Positions 17,906 to 27,600 of a stretch of DNA of 64,000 nt are shown in pieces. Positions within the stretch are counted from its first letter, which is position 1. Every line of letters begins with the position of its first letter. The translations under genes and the position numbers were made by a program. Under the pieces are notes generated by a model, which saw nothing but the letters and a program-made list of their open reading frames with translations, was not told where the DNA came from and made no database searches. Source of the DNA: Paenibacillus dendritiformis. GTDB taxonomy: Bacteria > Bacillota > Bacilli > Paenibacillales > Paenibacillaceae. The DNA is taken from NCBI RefSeq assembly GCF_015845845.1, contig NZ_LDIG01000076.1:78105-142104 (forward strand), in the 5' to 3' direction.

Positions 17906-19159
17906 ATGAACGTTGACGTGAGAGACATCGCCCGCCATCGATTCACTGGTGTCATGTGGAAGACCGTATCCGAGGATTGCAATCTCGCATGTGATTACTG
18001 CTACTACAGTTCCTGCCAGGGTCGGCCTGGCCATACGATTCAGCGGATTGACGACGATGTGCTCGACAAGTTCATCCGCCAATGGATGGAGCAATCGCAG
18101 GGGGTGGCCTCCTTTGCTTGGCAAGGAGGGGAACCGCTGCTCGCGGGCAAGCCCTTCTTCGAGCAGGTCGTCCGGCTGCAGGCGGCCTATGCGCCGCCGC
18201 GCACGGTGATCAGCAACGCGCTGCAGACGAACGGCACCCTGCTCAATGCGGAATGGGCGGCCTTTTTCAAGCAATATGCCTTCCTGATCGGGGTTAGTCT
18301 GGACGGTCCGCAGCCGATACACGACAAGCACCGCGTCACCGGATCGGGAGCCGGCTCCTATCAAGCCGTCATGCGCGGCATCGATCATTTGCGCCAGGCA
18401 GGCGTTGACTATAATATTTTGACCGTCATCCACGAGGACAATGTAGGCGAGGCGGCCGCGCTGATGGATTTCTTCGCGGCGGAGCGGTTTACGCATATCC
18501 AGTTCATACCGTGCATGGATTTCCGCTCTCAGCACGTCGATGCGCCCGGCATCTATACGATCGCGCCGGAGCAGTACGGACAATTTCTATGCGAAGCTTT
18601 CGATAAATGGTACAACGGCGGGGAGCCGCTCTTCTCCGTCCGGATGTTCGACAACGTCCTTCAGGCCGAATTGGGCCTGGATCCGGAAATGTGCACTCAT
18701 CGCGAATCCTGCCCCTCGTCGCTCGTGCTGGAGCCGAACGGGGACGCCTACCCGTGCGACTTCTTCCTGCACGACCGCTACCGGCTGGGCAATGTCGGCA
18801 CCGACCGGATGGCCTCCTTGTCCCGCCATCCGAGCTGGCAGCAATTTCATCAGATGAAGCAGGATGTGCCGGATGCTTGCCGCGCATGCGAATATTGGCG
18901 CTACTGCCATGGCGGCTGCCCGCGCAACCGGATCGGCCGGGACGGTGTATGGGGAGGCCATACCGACTATTTCTGCGAGAGCTACCGGATGCTGTATGCG
19001 CATGCGGGAGAGCGCATCACTACGCTTGGCCGGAAGATCCGCCTGCAGGAGCTGCTGCGGCTCCGGGGGAGCGGCCGCCCGCTGCCCGGCCGCAATCAAC
19101 CTTGCGTATGCGGCAGCGGACGCAAGTTCAAGCAATGCTGCGGGCCGCTGCTGCCGTAG
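17906..19159 (+). CDS. Radical SAM/SPASM anaerobic sulfatase-maturase-like enzyme with SEC-C tail
   Basis: 417-aa iron-sulfur enzyme. The radical SAM cluster motif is C25-x3-C29-x2-C32 (CNLACDYC). The central part has AWQGGEPLLAG, and the SPASM domain has Cys around CRACEYWRYCHGGCPRNR, a hallmark of anaerobic sulfatase-maturating enzymes that oxidise a Cys/Ser to formylglycine. Residues ~393-415 form a SEC-C zinc motif (CVCGSGRKFKQCC). Start ATG 17906 follows AAGGGGGCACGG. No sulfatase gene is in the window, so its client is elsewhere or is a different peptide or protein. Confidence 0.82.
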   Translation: MNVDVRDIARHRFTGVMWKTVSEDCNLACDYCYYSSCQGRPGHTIQRIDDDVLDKFIRQWMEQSQGVASFAWQGGEPLLAGKPFFEQVVRLQAAYAPPRTVISNALQTNGTLLNAEWAAFFKQYAFLIGVSLDGPQPIHDKHRVTGSGAGSYQAVMRGIDHLRQAGVDYNILTVIHEDNVGEAAALMDFFAAERFTHIQFIPCMDFRSQHVDAPGIYTIAPEQYGQFLCEAFDKWYNGGEPLFSVRMFDNVLQAELGLDPEMCTHRESCPSSLVLEPNGDAYPCDFFLHDRYRLGNVGTDRMASLSRHPSWQQFHQMKQDVPDACRACEYWRYCHGGCPRNRIGRDGVWGGHTDYFCESYRMLYAHAGERITTLGRKIRLQELLRLRGSGRPLPGRNQPCVCGSGRKFKQCCGPLLP

Positions 19160-19180
19160 GCTGCCCGCTTCCAAGAACAA

Positions 19181-19207
19181 GAGGCGATGCCCGGATGGCA
19201 TCGCCTC
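19181..19207. terminator. Bidirectional hairpin between convergent genes
   Basis: An 11-base perfect stem, GAGGCGATGCC/GGCATCGCCTC, lies between the radical SAM stop and the stop of the convergent secreted-protein gene. T content is modest on both sides. Confidence 0.65.
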
Positions 19208-19216
19208 CTATGTATA

Positions 19217-19876
19217 CTACCACTTCATCCACAAGTCGCCTTTCCAGGTGAACACCTTGCCCCAGCGCTGCTTATTCCCGTCGTAGCGAACCTCTGACAC
19301 ATTCACCATCTGCGGGGAGAGCGCGCCTACCTTGCGGCCATTGACTTGGTCATACAACGCCGTCTTTTCCTTCAGCTTCGCCTTCTGCTTCTCCTGGCTT
19401 GGGGATATGACCCAGGCCTTGCCCTTGTAAGTGTGAAGCTGATACCACACGAACCCGGAGTCGTCGACCTGTTCATTGATTACGTTTACGGTCTGGCGGC
19501 TGAGCACTCCAAGCCTCTTGCCGTTTACTTTATCGTAGAAGACCGTTTTGTCGGGCAGGTCGATCGTCTTGTAGGAAGCGTTCGGATCCTTGAAGTAGCC
19601 GTATCCGATCCAGGTCAATGCTCTGTGCCAGGTCCGGTTGTCTTGATCCACGACCGATTCTTCGATATTGATGACCTGGGGCCCCAACGCTCCCAACTTC
19701 TTCCCGCCCGGAAACGTATAGAACGGGACGGACTCATCGAGATCGACTTGCTTCGTCGGCTTCCCGACCGTGCCTGGAACCGCGTGTCCCTCAGAATCCG
19801 CGGCCCATGCCGCCGCAGCCGAGAAGGCGCTTAGGACTGCAGTCAATGCCAACACTGCCGATAATTTCTTCATCAT
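19217..19876 (-). CDS. Secreted protein with three SH3-like repeats
   Basis: ~219-aa exported protein. A signal peptide (MMKKLSAVLALTAVLSAFSA...AWA) precedes three ~55-65-aa repeats, each built on FYT/D-x-VNGKRLGVLSxQxVNV followed by a W-x-x-hydrophobic strand. The pattern resembles bacterial SH3/GW-type wall-binding modules. ATG 19876 is preferred over the upstream in-frame ATG at 19894 because GAGAGGAG stands seven bases before it. No enzymatic domain is present, so it is probably a cell-wall-associated protein of unknown role. Confidence 0.75.
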   Translation of the reverse strand: MMKKLSAVLALTAVLSAFSAAAAWAADSEGHAVPGTVGKPTKQVDLDESVPFYTFPGGKKLGALGPQVINIEESVVDQDNRTWHRALTWIGYGYFKDPNASYKTIDLPDKTVFYDKVNGKRLGVLSRQTVNVINEQVDDSGFVWYQLHTYKGKAWVISPSQEKQKAKLKEKTALYDQVNGRKVGALSPQMVNVSEVRYDGNKQRWGKVFTWKGDLWMKW

Positions 19877-20039
19877 TGAATTCTCCTCTCTCATGGTTAT
19901 ACAATGGTATGGTTTACAGCGATGAGATATACGTGACGCCGTCTATCTCATACTTGCTTGTACACTATGTAACCGTGGGCAATTCGATTTGAAACAGGGC
20001 CTTCCCGCTGGTTAAATAGAAGGAGAGGGAGGAGATTGC

Positions 20040-20618
20040 ATGAAAAAAGGATGGAAATGGCTGGGGAGAACGATTGCCTTCCTGATCTTATTCGTGATTA
20101 TCGCAAGCGTTGCTTTCATATTCTATATTAGGCCGGAGGACAAGATTGGGTGGCCGGGCCATGTCGAGGTATCGATCCTCGGCAAGCTGGAGCAGATGGT
20201 GAAGAACCGTTCCTTGTCCCTGCAATTGAATGAGGACGAGATCAATGCGCTGGCGGTGCAAGGGATGCAGAAGACGGAGCCGTATCGATCGTACATGAAA
20301 TTGTGGAAGCTGGACGGCATGCGGATTCATCTGCAGCCGGGCGGCCTGGAGGCGCAGGTCCAGATGGAGCCGTTCCCGGGCATCCGGGCCGAGGTGAACA
20401 TTCTCTATGAGATGGAATGGAACCCGGAGCAGCAGAGCGTGCGCGCGGTTCCGCAGTCGGTGCGCTTGAAGGGCTGGGAGATTCCGGAGTCCTGGCTGAA
20501 CCTGAAGCCGATGGAATTCCCGATCGCGGCGGAGCTGCCGGATTGGGTGAAGGTCAAAAAGTTCGATTTCCATGCCGACGGCTGGGTAATGAAGCTGGGG
20601 CTGTCCTTGATCAGGTAA
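20040..20618 (+). CDS. Membrane-anchored protein of unknown function
   Basis: 192-aa protein with a single N-terminal membrane helix (residues ~10-30) and an extracytoplasmic remainder rich in beta-strand-like segments (DEINALAVQGMQ, MRIHLQPGG). It is similar in layout to YpmS/DUF2140 proteins, but I cannot confirm membership. Start ATG 20040 follows AGGAGAGGGAGGAG. It is a single gene between the secreted SH3-like protein (divergent) and tcyP. Confidence 0.6.
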   Translation: MKKGWKWLGRTIAFLILFVIIASVAFIFYIRPEDKIGWPGHVEVSILGKLEQMVKNRSLSLQLNEDEINALAVQGMQKTEPYRSYMKLWKLDGMRIHLQPGGLEAQVQMEPFPGIRAEVNILYEMEWNPEQQSVRAVPQSVRLKGWEIPESWLNLKPMEFPIAAELPDWVKVKKFDFHADGWVMKLGLSLIR

Positions 20619-20776
20619 CAACGCCCGCCGCGCGCCATCCAAGGAAGACCGTCCATCGAATGCATCGCTTTCCTGCGCTGGATAACTGTTCCCGAATTGG
20701 GCAGTAATAAAAACGCAGGGGACCGGCAACCGGCTGCTCCAGAGATTTTGAACCAGGACAGAGGAGTGATGTAGAG

Positions 20777-22171
20777 ATGACAGTCGGATGGTGGGTAGCG
20801 GTTCACGCCATCATTATGCTCGGCCTGGTGGCGCTGCTGTACCGCATGCAGCGCAAGCATGTTTCATTTACGAAGCGGGTATTCGCGGGTCTTGGTCTCG
20901 GAGTTGTATACGGGGCGGTGCTGCAGTGGCTGCATGGCCCGGACAGCGCCGTGGTGGAGCAGGCGGCGGACTGGTTCGAGATCATCGGCGTCGGGTATGT
21001 ACGGCTGCTGCAAATGGTCGTCATGCCGCTCATTATCGTATCCATCATTTCCGCCATCATTCATGTGAAGGCCAAGGCGGGGGTAGGCAAGATGAGCGCC
21101 TCCATCATCGGCATCTTGATCGGCACCACTGCCGTGGCCGCCGTGGTCGGCATCGTCACGGCCCTCGTCTTTCAGCTCTCTTCATTCGAGATTGAAGCGG
21201 GCAAGCAGGAGATTGAGCGCGGCAATTATTTGGACAGCAAGCTGGGCGAAGTCAGCGAGATGACGCTGCCGCAGCAAATGATTGAATTCATTCCGGCCAA
21301 TCCGTTCCTCGACATGACGGGACAGCGGCGGACCTCGACGATTGCCGTCGTCATTTTCGCCGCCTTTGCCGGCGTTGCCGCGCTTGGCGTGATGCGCAAG
21401 AAGCCGGATACAGGGGCCGCCTTCATGTCCCTTATCGACGCGCTGCATGCCGTCGTCATGCGGATGGTCACGCTGGTGCTGAGGCTGACCCCTTATGGCG
21501 TGCTGACGCTGATGGCCGTCGTGGTCGCCACGACAACGCCGTCGGAAATATGGAAGCTCGGGAAGTTCGTCATCGCTTCGTATGTGGCGATGATTATTAT
21601 GTTCTGTCTGCATCTGCTGCTCATGGCGCTCTCTGGCATTTCGCCGCTCCGGTTCGTGACCGGCGCGCTGCCGGCGCTCGTCTTCGCGTTCACCTCCCGC
21701 ACGAGCGCAGGATCGATACCGATCAACGTCGAGATGCAGGTCAATCGGCTCGGCGTGCCGGAGAGCTTCGCCAACTTCAGCGCCTCGTTCGGCGCCTCGA
21801 TGGGGCAGAACGGCTGCGCCGGCATCTATCCGGCGATGCTGGCCGTGATGATCGCCCCGAGCGCGGGGATCGATCCGTACAATCTTGGATTCCTTCTGCA
21901 ATTGGTTGCGGTGGTGGCCATCAGCTCGTTCGGCGTCGCCGGGGTCGGGGGAGGAGCGACCTTCGCCGCGCTGATCGTGCTGTCCTCGATGAACTTGCCG
22001 GTGGCGCTGGCGGGGCTGCTGATTAGCGTCGAGCCGCTGATTGACATGGGGCGGACGGCCTTGAACGTGAACGGCTCGATGACGGCCGGCGTTCTGTCCT
22101 CCCGCTGGCTCGGCCAATGGAACCGCAAGCGGTTCTACGAGGAGCGTCGGTCCCATCGCGAGGATATATAG
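20777..22171 (+). CDS. tcyP: Sodium:cystine symporter TcyP-like (DAACS family)
   Basis: 464-aa secondary transporter of the dicarboxylate/amino acid:cation symporter family, matching TcyP length (463 aa in B. subtilis). About eight membrane helices and two hairpins are visible. The AFTSRTSAGSIPINVEMQ and FSASFGASMGQNGCAG blocks are the serine-rich re-entrant loop and substrate site. GVGGGATFAALIVLSS and the late NVNGSMTAGVLSS also fit the family. GAGGAGTGATG precedes ATG 20777. No S-box or T-box leader is visible in the 158-base gap, so sulfur control is not evident. Confidence 0.85.
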   Translation: MTVGWWVAVHAIIMLGLVALLYRMQRKHVSFTKRVFAGLGLGVVYGAVLQWLHGPDSAVVEQAADWFEIIGVGYVRLLQMVVMPLIIVSIISAIIHVKAKAGVGKMSASIIGILIGTTAVAAVVGIVTALVFQLSSFEIEAGKQEIERGNYLDSKLGEVSEMTLPQQMIEFIPANPFLDMTGQRRTSTIAVVIFAAFAGVAALGVMRKKPDTGAAFMSLIDALHAVVMRMVTLVLRLTPYGVLTLMAVVVATTTPSEIWKLGKFVIASYVAMIIMFCLHLLLMALSGISPLRFVTGALPALVFAFTSRTSAGSIPINVEMQVNRLGVPESFANFSASFGASMGQNGCAGIYPAMLAVMIAPSAGIDPYNLGFLLQLVAVVAISSFGVAGVGGGATFAALIVLSSMNLPVALAGLLISVEPLIDMGRTALNVNGSMTAGVLSSRWLGQWNRKRFYEERRSHREDI

Positions 22172-22238
22172 CGATTGATGCCTATGGGAAATATGAACAA
22201 GCTTTCACACTTTTTTGCCCGCAAATGCGATACAATAC

Positions 22239-22271
22239 AAAGGACGCCTTCTTCGTCGGAAGGCGTCCTTT
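22239..22271. terminator. Bidirectional terminator between tcyP and the DUF1328 gene
   Basis: AAAGGACGCCTT pairs perfectly with AAGGCGTCCTTT over 12 bases with a nine-base loop. T/A-rich flanks on both sides serve the two convergent genes. Confidence 0.85.
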
Positions 22272-22309
22272 GTTGCATGGAGAGGCAGGCTCGGCTGCGC
22301 GCTGCCTCG

Positions 22310-22471
22310 CTATGGCGCTCTTCCTCCCGTGAACAAAGAGATAATGAACAGAATCAGGAACAGGAAGAACAAGAACTTGGCAATGGACGCCGCGGCCTCC
22401 ACAATGCCGAAAAACCCGAATATCCCGGCTACAATCGCGATAATCAAAAAGATGACGGACCATCTTAGCAT
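22310..22471 (-). CDS. DUF1328 (YtjA-type) small membrane protein
   Basis: 53-aa protein made almost entirely of two membrane helices; [19 protein letters not shown] followed by a second helix is the DUF1328 pattern. ATG 22471 is chosen because AAAGGAG precedes it; an upstream in-frame ATG at 22525 lacks one. A candidate SigB promoter lies ~90 bases upstream, divergent from a second one for the DUF948 gene, suggesting a stress-induced membrane protein. The molecular function is unknown. Confidence 0.85.
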   Translation of the reverse strand: MLRWSVIFLIIAIVAGIFGFFGIVEAAASIAKFLFFLFLILFIISLFTGGRAP

Positions 22472-22558
22472 CGGTTTCCACTCCTTTGGCAGATTAATGG
22501 GTCTAATGATTGCATGGATGCTCACCGGCCGATGGATCCACTGTGAAGTTAAGGATGA

Positions 22559-22585
22559 ATAACCGGCCTCCAGCCGGAATGAAAC
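22559..22585 (-). promoter_or_regulatory. Candidate SigB promoter of the DUF1328 gene
   Basis: On the minus strand this reads GTTT-N17-GGTTAT, near the SigB consensus GTTTAA-N12-15-GGGWAW. It lies back to back with the promoter of the divergent gene. Confidence 0.5.
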
Positions 22586-22599
22586 AAATCAAGATAACT

Positions 22600-22625
22600 G
22601 TTTCACAAGCGGGCCTGACGGGTAC
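22600..22625 (+). promoter_or_regulatory. Candidate SigB promoter of the DUF948 gene
   Basis: GTTT (22600-22603), a 16-base spacer and GGGTAC (22620-22625) lie 93 bases before the start codon. This is the best SigB-like match in the window. Confidence 0.6.
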
Positions 22626-22718
22626 TAAATGGATGATTTCATGGACAACATGCACATCCGTTTTTGCAAATAAATGAGTGGGTACACATTTATACAGAGA
22701 GAGAAAGGCGGAGATGTT

Positions 22719-23327
22719 ATGCTAGTTGAAATCAGCGCGCTGATTGCGGCGCTGGCCTTCGCGGTGCTGGTCGTCTTCCTGATTCAGACGCTGCGATCGG
22801 CCAAGCAGTCGCTCGACAAGGCTTCAAGGACGCTGGAGGATGTTCAGCAGACCGTGCAGATGCTGAGCGGTGATCTGCAGGCGATCGCGCGGAATGCCAA
22901 TCACATGACCGAGGAATTGCAGGGACAATTGAAGAAGATCGAGCCTGTGGCCGATTCGGTCCAGAATGCCGGAGAGGCGCTGAATGAATTGACGCTGGCC
23001 GCGAAGCAGATCTCGGTCGGCCTCGTCAGCGGCGTCCGCAAAGCGGCGAGCCGCTTCGAGAAGAAGCGCCAGGACGAGCCGGCCGCGGGAAGGCAGCCGG
23101 GGAACGCGGCGGGCTCCTGCGCGGGCAGTCCGGCTCCAAGCGGACAGGCCGCTGCGCCGCTGCCGGACGGAGCGCCCGGAGCAGGGGCCGCTTCCGCGCT
23201 GCCGCTCGCGGCTGCCGCTTCGCAGCGCCCGCAACCGGGAGCGCCGGCGAAGCAGGGCGGAGACGATTGGAAGGCCTGGGTCGATCTCGGAATACGCGCA
23301 TGGCAGCTATGGAGACAACGAAGCTAG
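22719..23327 (+). CDS. DUF948 (YtxG-like) membrane-anchored general stress protein
   Basis: 202-aa protein. An N-terminal membrane helix (residues ~3-24) is followed by a heptad-rich coiled coil of the DUF948 type (SLDKASRTLEDVQQTVQML ... ALNELTLAAKQISVGLVSG) and a disordered Ala/Pro/Gly-rich tail. The C-terminus ends in a short amphipathic DWKAWVDLGIRAWQLW segment. Start ATG 22719 follows AAAGGCGGAG. B. subtilis YtxG belongs to this family and lies in the SigB-dependent ytxGHJ operon. A SigB-like promoter here and a ytxH homologue at 32470 fit that. Confidence 0.8.
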   Translation: MLVEISALIAALAFAVLVVFLIQTLRSAKQSLDKASRTLEDVQQTVQMLSGDLQAIARNANHMTEELQGQLKKIEPVADSVQNAGEALNELTLAAKQISVGLVSGVRKAASRFEKKRQDEPAAGRQPGNAAGSCAGSPAPSGQAAAPLPDGAPGAGAASALPLAAAASQRPQPGAPAKQGGDDWKAWVDLGIRAWQLWRQRS

Positions 23328-23333
23328 TTATCC

Positions 23334-23366
23334 AGCCGGACTAACGGTGACGTTAGCCGGCTTTTC
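23334..23366 (+). terminator. Rho-independent terminator of the DUF948 gene
   Basis: AGCCGGACTAACG pairs with CGTTAGCCGGCT (one bulged A), loop GTGA, followed by TTTT. Confidence 0.85.
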
Positions 23367-23501
23367 CGATCTGAACGGGAATGCCGTTGGATCCTATGCC
23401 ATAAAAAGGGGTGCGAAAGCAGCTGCGTTTCCGTTATATTGGAAGGTAGAGATTGTAAGCGTTCGGGCAGTGGAATGCTGTCGATTGAGGGGAGGAGAAG
23501 G

Positions 23502-24644
23502 ATGTTGAACGTACTTGTTGTCGACGATAATCCGACCAATGTCATGCTGATTCGGGAGATCCTTCGCAAGGCGGGCTATACGGGGGTGCAGTCCGCCTCT
23601 TCGGCGCGGGAAATGTACGAAGTGCTGGGCCTGGAAGGACCGGTAGGTCCGCTCTATGTGCCGGATATTGATCTTATTTTGCTGGATATGATGATGCCCG
23701 AGATTGACGGGCTGGAGGCGTGCCGGACCATTCAGCAGTATTCGGAGCTGCGGGATATTCCGATTATTATCGTGACCGCGATCGGGGATTCGCATATGCT
23801 GGCCGAGGCGCTGGACGCGGGAGCGGCGGACTATGTGACGAAGCCGATTAACCGCATCGAGCTGCTCGCCCGCATCCGGCTGGCCCTTCGCTTGAAGCAG
23901 GAGAAGGACTGGCATAAGGAACGCGACCGCCATATCCGGGAGGAGCTGCGGCTCGCCGCCCGGGTGCAGACGTCGGTGCTCACGGAGCCGCTCTCCGACG
24001 AGCGGATTACGATAGACGCGCTCTACCAGCCGTCCGAGGAGCTGGCCGGAGACCTGTACGCCTGGTTCAAGCTGGGGGAAGGCCGGTACGGCATCATGAT
24101 TATCGACATGATGGGACATGGCGTCTCCTCCGCGCTGCTGTGCATGTTCATCGCCTCGGTCCTGAGGGACGCGGTGGTGCAGACCGAGCAGCCGGACATG
24201 GTGCTGAAGCGGTTGAACACGAAGTTCCACCAGCTTCATATGAACGGGAATCTGATGCTGTATTATATGACGGCGCTCTATGTCGTCGTGGACACGAATG
24301 AGCGCACGATTCAATATGCCAATGCGGGCCACCCGCCGGGGATCGTCATGATGGAGGACGGCCGGATGGTGACGCTGGAGTCGACAGGCTATCCTGTCGG
24401 CATGTTCGCCGAGCTGGAAGTGGATACCCATGCGCTGAGATTCGACTCGCGGGCGCGAATCGCGCTGTATACCGACGGGCTGCTGGAAACGGCAGGCGCA
24501 ACCGTGGAGAGCGCCATGGAGCGGATAGGAGCGCTGTTGAAGCAGGAATCTTCCTTGAAGAGCACAGCCTGGGAGGAGCTGCTTCATCCGCCGGGAGAAG
24601 AGAGCGAGGACGACAAATGCCTCGTATGGGTCGACATTCATTAG
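23502..24644 (+). CDS. rsbY: Receiver-PP2C phosphatase, RsbY/RsbU-type SigB activator
   Basis: 380-aa protein. An N-terminal receiver domain (residues ~2-125, LNVLVVDDNPTN ... LILLDMMMPEIDG with the phospho-Asp) is followed by a short linker and a SpoIIE/PP2C serine phosphatase domain. Metal-binding aspartates are seen in LAGDLYAW, IDMMGHGVSS and YTDGLLE. In B. cereus RsbY has this layout and dephosphorylates RsbV when its receiver is phosphorylated by RsbK. ATG 23502 follows GGGGAGGAGAAGG; longer open frame upstream lacks an RBS. It is first in a run with a hybrid kinase and a CheR-type methyltransferase. The symbol is by analogy. Confidence 0.85.
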   Translation: MLNVLVVDDNPTNVMLIREILRKAGYTGVQSASSAREMYEVLGLEGPVGPLYVPDIDLILLDMMMPEIDGLEACRTIQQYSELRDIPIIIVTAIGDSHMLAEALDAGAADYVTKPINRIELLARIRLALRLKQEKDWHKERDRHIREELRLAARVQTSVLTEPLSDERITIDALYQPSEELAGDLYAWFKLGEGRYGIMIIDMMGHGVSSALLCMFIASVLRDAVVQTEQPDMVLKRLNTKFHQLHMNGNLMLYYMTALYVVVDTNERTIQYANAGHPPGIVMMEDGRMVTLESTGYPVGMFAELEVDTHALRFDSRARIALYTDGLLETAGATVESAMERIGALLKQESSLKSTAWEELLHPPGEESEDDKCLVWVDIH

Positions 24645-24662
24645 ACAGAGGGGGAGCAGGCG

Positions 24663-27600
24663 TTGAAGCTGCGAACGAAGCTCATCATCGGCTATGTCAT
24701 GTTCATGATCATCATTCTCTCGCTGGGCTGGTATTCATTTGCCCGGATGGGGGGCCTGAAGCAGGATCTGGATCATTTCTACCGGGACAGCTTCCAGAAG
24801 GTTGAACTTGCGCTGACGACGCGGGACGATGCCAATGCGATCGCCCGCGATCTGGTAACCGAGCTGCTCAATCCGGACAAAGCTGATCAGAGCGGCAGAG
24901 AAGTGCTGGATAAGGTCGACGGCTTCAAGGAGCGGGTCAACCGTTCCCTGGAAGAGCTGACCCGCAAAGCGGCCAAGGCCGAGGAGAAGCAGCTGGTCGA
25001 GGCGGCGCTTGACGATTGGGGCAGCTACGACCAATTCGTGACCGATGCGATTCGGCTGAGCATGAAGAATGAGTATGAGCAAGCGAACCAGCTCCGCAAT
25101 GAATACGGGCTTGATTATCAGAACGATTTGCTGGACAGCCTGGGCGATCTGGCCCGCTACCATGAAGCGATGATGGAAGATCAAGTGACGGCCGCGACCG
25201 ATACGTATGAAGCCGCCCTTACCTGGACGGCGGTCATTATGCTGCTCGGCATTATCGTGACCGCGGCGGTCATGCTGTGGGTCATTCCCAGCGTCACGCG
25301 CAATCTGAATACGATGTCGGTCATGATTCGGAGTCTGGCCCGCGGACGGATGCGCGTCATTCAGAAGCTGGAACCGGATACGAATGACGAGATCGGGGAA
25401 GTCATCCATGTCTTCAAGCAGATGGCCGAGGATATCGAGAGACGGAAGCGGAGCGAGGAGCAGTTCCGGCTGGCGCAGGAGGAGCAAGCCTGGATGGACG
25501 CCAACATCGCCCGCGTGACGGAGCTGTTGAACGGCGCGACGACCTTGAACCAGGTCGGGGAGACGTTCGTGAGCGAGTTCGTCCCGACGCTCGGGGCGCA
25601 GTACGGGGCGCTCTATATCCGGGATGACCTGAAGAACCCGGATTGGCTTCATCTGTGCGGCGCTTATGCGGCCGCCGGCAGCCTTCAGGCCGTGACGGGC
25701 TTCCGCGTCGGCGAAGGCTTGGTCGGACAGTGCGCGCAGGACGAGAAGCCGATCTATATTCATGATTTGAAAAACAGTTCGCTGCGCATCCAGAGCGGGA
25801 TATGCGATACGGATCCGGTAGAGCTCATTGTCTATCCCATCATCTTCGAATCTACGGTTATCGCCGTGCTGGAGCTGGCTTCCTTGTCGCCGCTGACGAG
25901 GAAGGAGCAGCAGCTTCTGGATCAGCTGGCGGACAAGCTCGGCGTCATCATCCACACGATTTCCGGACGGCTCAGAGTCGAGGAATTGCTGCGCGAATCG
26001 CAGGCGCTGACGGAGGAGCTACAGTGCCAATCCGAGGAGCTGATGACGCAGCAAGAAGAGATGCGGCGCTCGAACGAGCATCTGGAAGCCCAGACCGAGG
26101 CGCTGAAGCGATCGGAGGAGATGCTGCAGCGCCAGCAGGAGGAGTTGGAGCATTACAATACGGAGCTGATCGCGAAGACGCGCGCGCTGGAAGAGCAGAT
26201 GCTGGCCACCCAGGAGAAGAACGAGGAGCTGGAGAGCGCCCGCAAGGAGCTGGAGCGCCAGGCGCTTCAGCTTGCGCTCGCTTCCAAGTACAAATCGGAA
26301 TTCCTGGCGAACATGTCGCATGAATTGCGGACGCCGCTCAACAGCCTCCTCGTTCTGTCCCAGCTGCTCTCCGAGAACAAGGAGGGCAATCTGCAGCAGA
26401 AGCAGATCGAGTATGCGCGCACGATTCATATGTCCGGATCGGATCTGTTGAAAATGATTGACGAGATCTTGGACTTGTCCAAAGTCGACGCGGGCAAAAT
26501 GCAGTTGAACTATGAAAAGGTTCATTTGTCGGAGCTGACCGCTTATATCCGGGACAGCTTCTCCGAGATCGCATCGCAAAAAGGCCTCCGGCTTGATGTC
26601 CATATGGACGAGAACGTGCCGGACAGCCTGGTGACCGACGGGCACCGGGTCTTGCAGATCATCCGCAACCTGATGTCCAATGCGGTCAAATTCACGAACC
26701 GCGGAAGCGTCGCCTTCCATATCGGCATGGCGGCGGAGGAGGAGATACCGGCACATATCCGCAAGGAGGGGCTGCCTTTCTTTGCGATGCGGGTGACCGA
26801 TACCGGAATCGGAATTCCGAAGGAGAAACAGGATTTGATCTTTGAAGCGTTCCAGCAGTTGGACGGCACGACCAGCCGGAAGTACGGCGGAGCCGGACTG
26901 GGGCTGTCCATCAGCCGGGAGCTGGCCCGTCTGCTCGGCGGGGCGCTTGCGGTGGAGAGCAAAGAGAATGAGGGCAGCACCTTTACCTTCTATTTGCCGG
27001 TTCAAGCGGCCAGTCAGCCGGAAGCGGCGGAGAGCAGCGTCCGCCTCATCGAGCATTGGAACGGCAAGGCGGCGGCGTCTGCGGCGGCGGGGCCATCCGC
27101 AGCGGCAGGGTCATCCGAAGCGCATCCGGAAGAGAGGCGGGACGATGAGTCGGCGGCTTCGGCGGCTTCGTCCGATCCCACGTGGAAGACGTCGCACCGG
27201 GAGTGGGACCACGCGGTGAGGCATGAGGTTGCCGCAGCCGAGGAGCAGAAGCGGGAGCGGGTATGGCCGATGGAACGGAAGAAGCTGCTCATTGTGGAGG
27301 ACGACGGTCCGCAGCGGCAGTCGCTGATCGCGCTCATCGAGGGCGCCGATGTCGAAGTGCATGCCGTCTCGACCGGTACGGAGGCGCTGAAGTCGCTGGC
27401 GGACACGAAGTACGACGCACTGGTGCTGGATTTGCTTCTCCCTGACATGAACGGATTCGAGATCCTGGACCGTATGAGCGCTCATGAGGAGTGGAGCAAG
27501 GTTCCGGTCATTGTCTATACGGGCAAGCTGCTCAACAAGAAGGAAGAACTGGAGCTGAAGAAGCGCGCGCGGAGCATCATCATCAAGGATGTGAAGTCGC

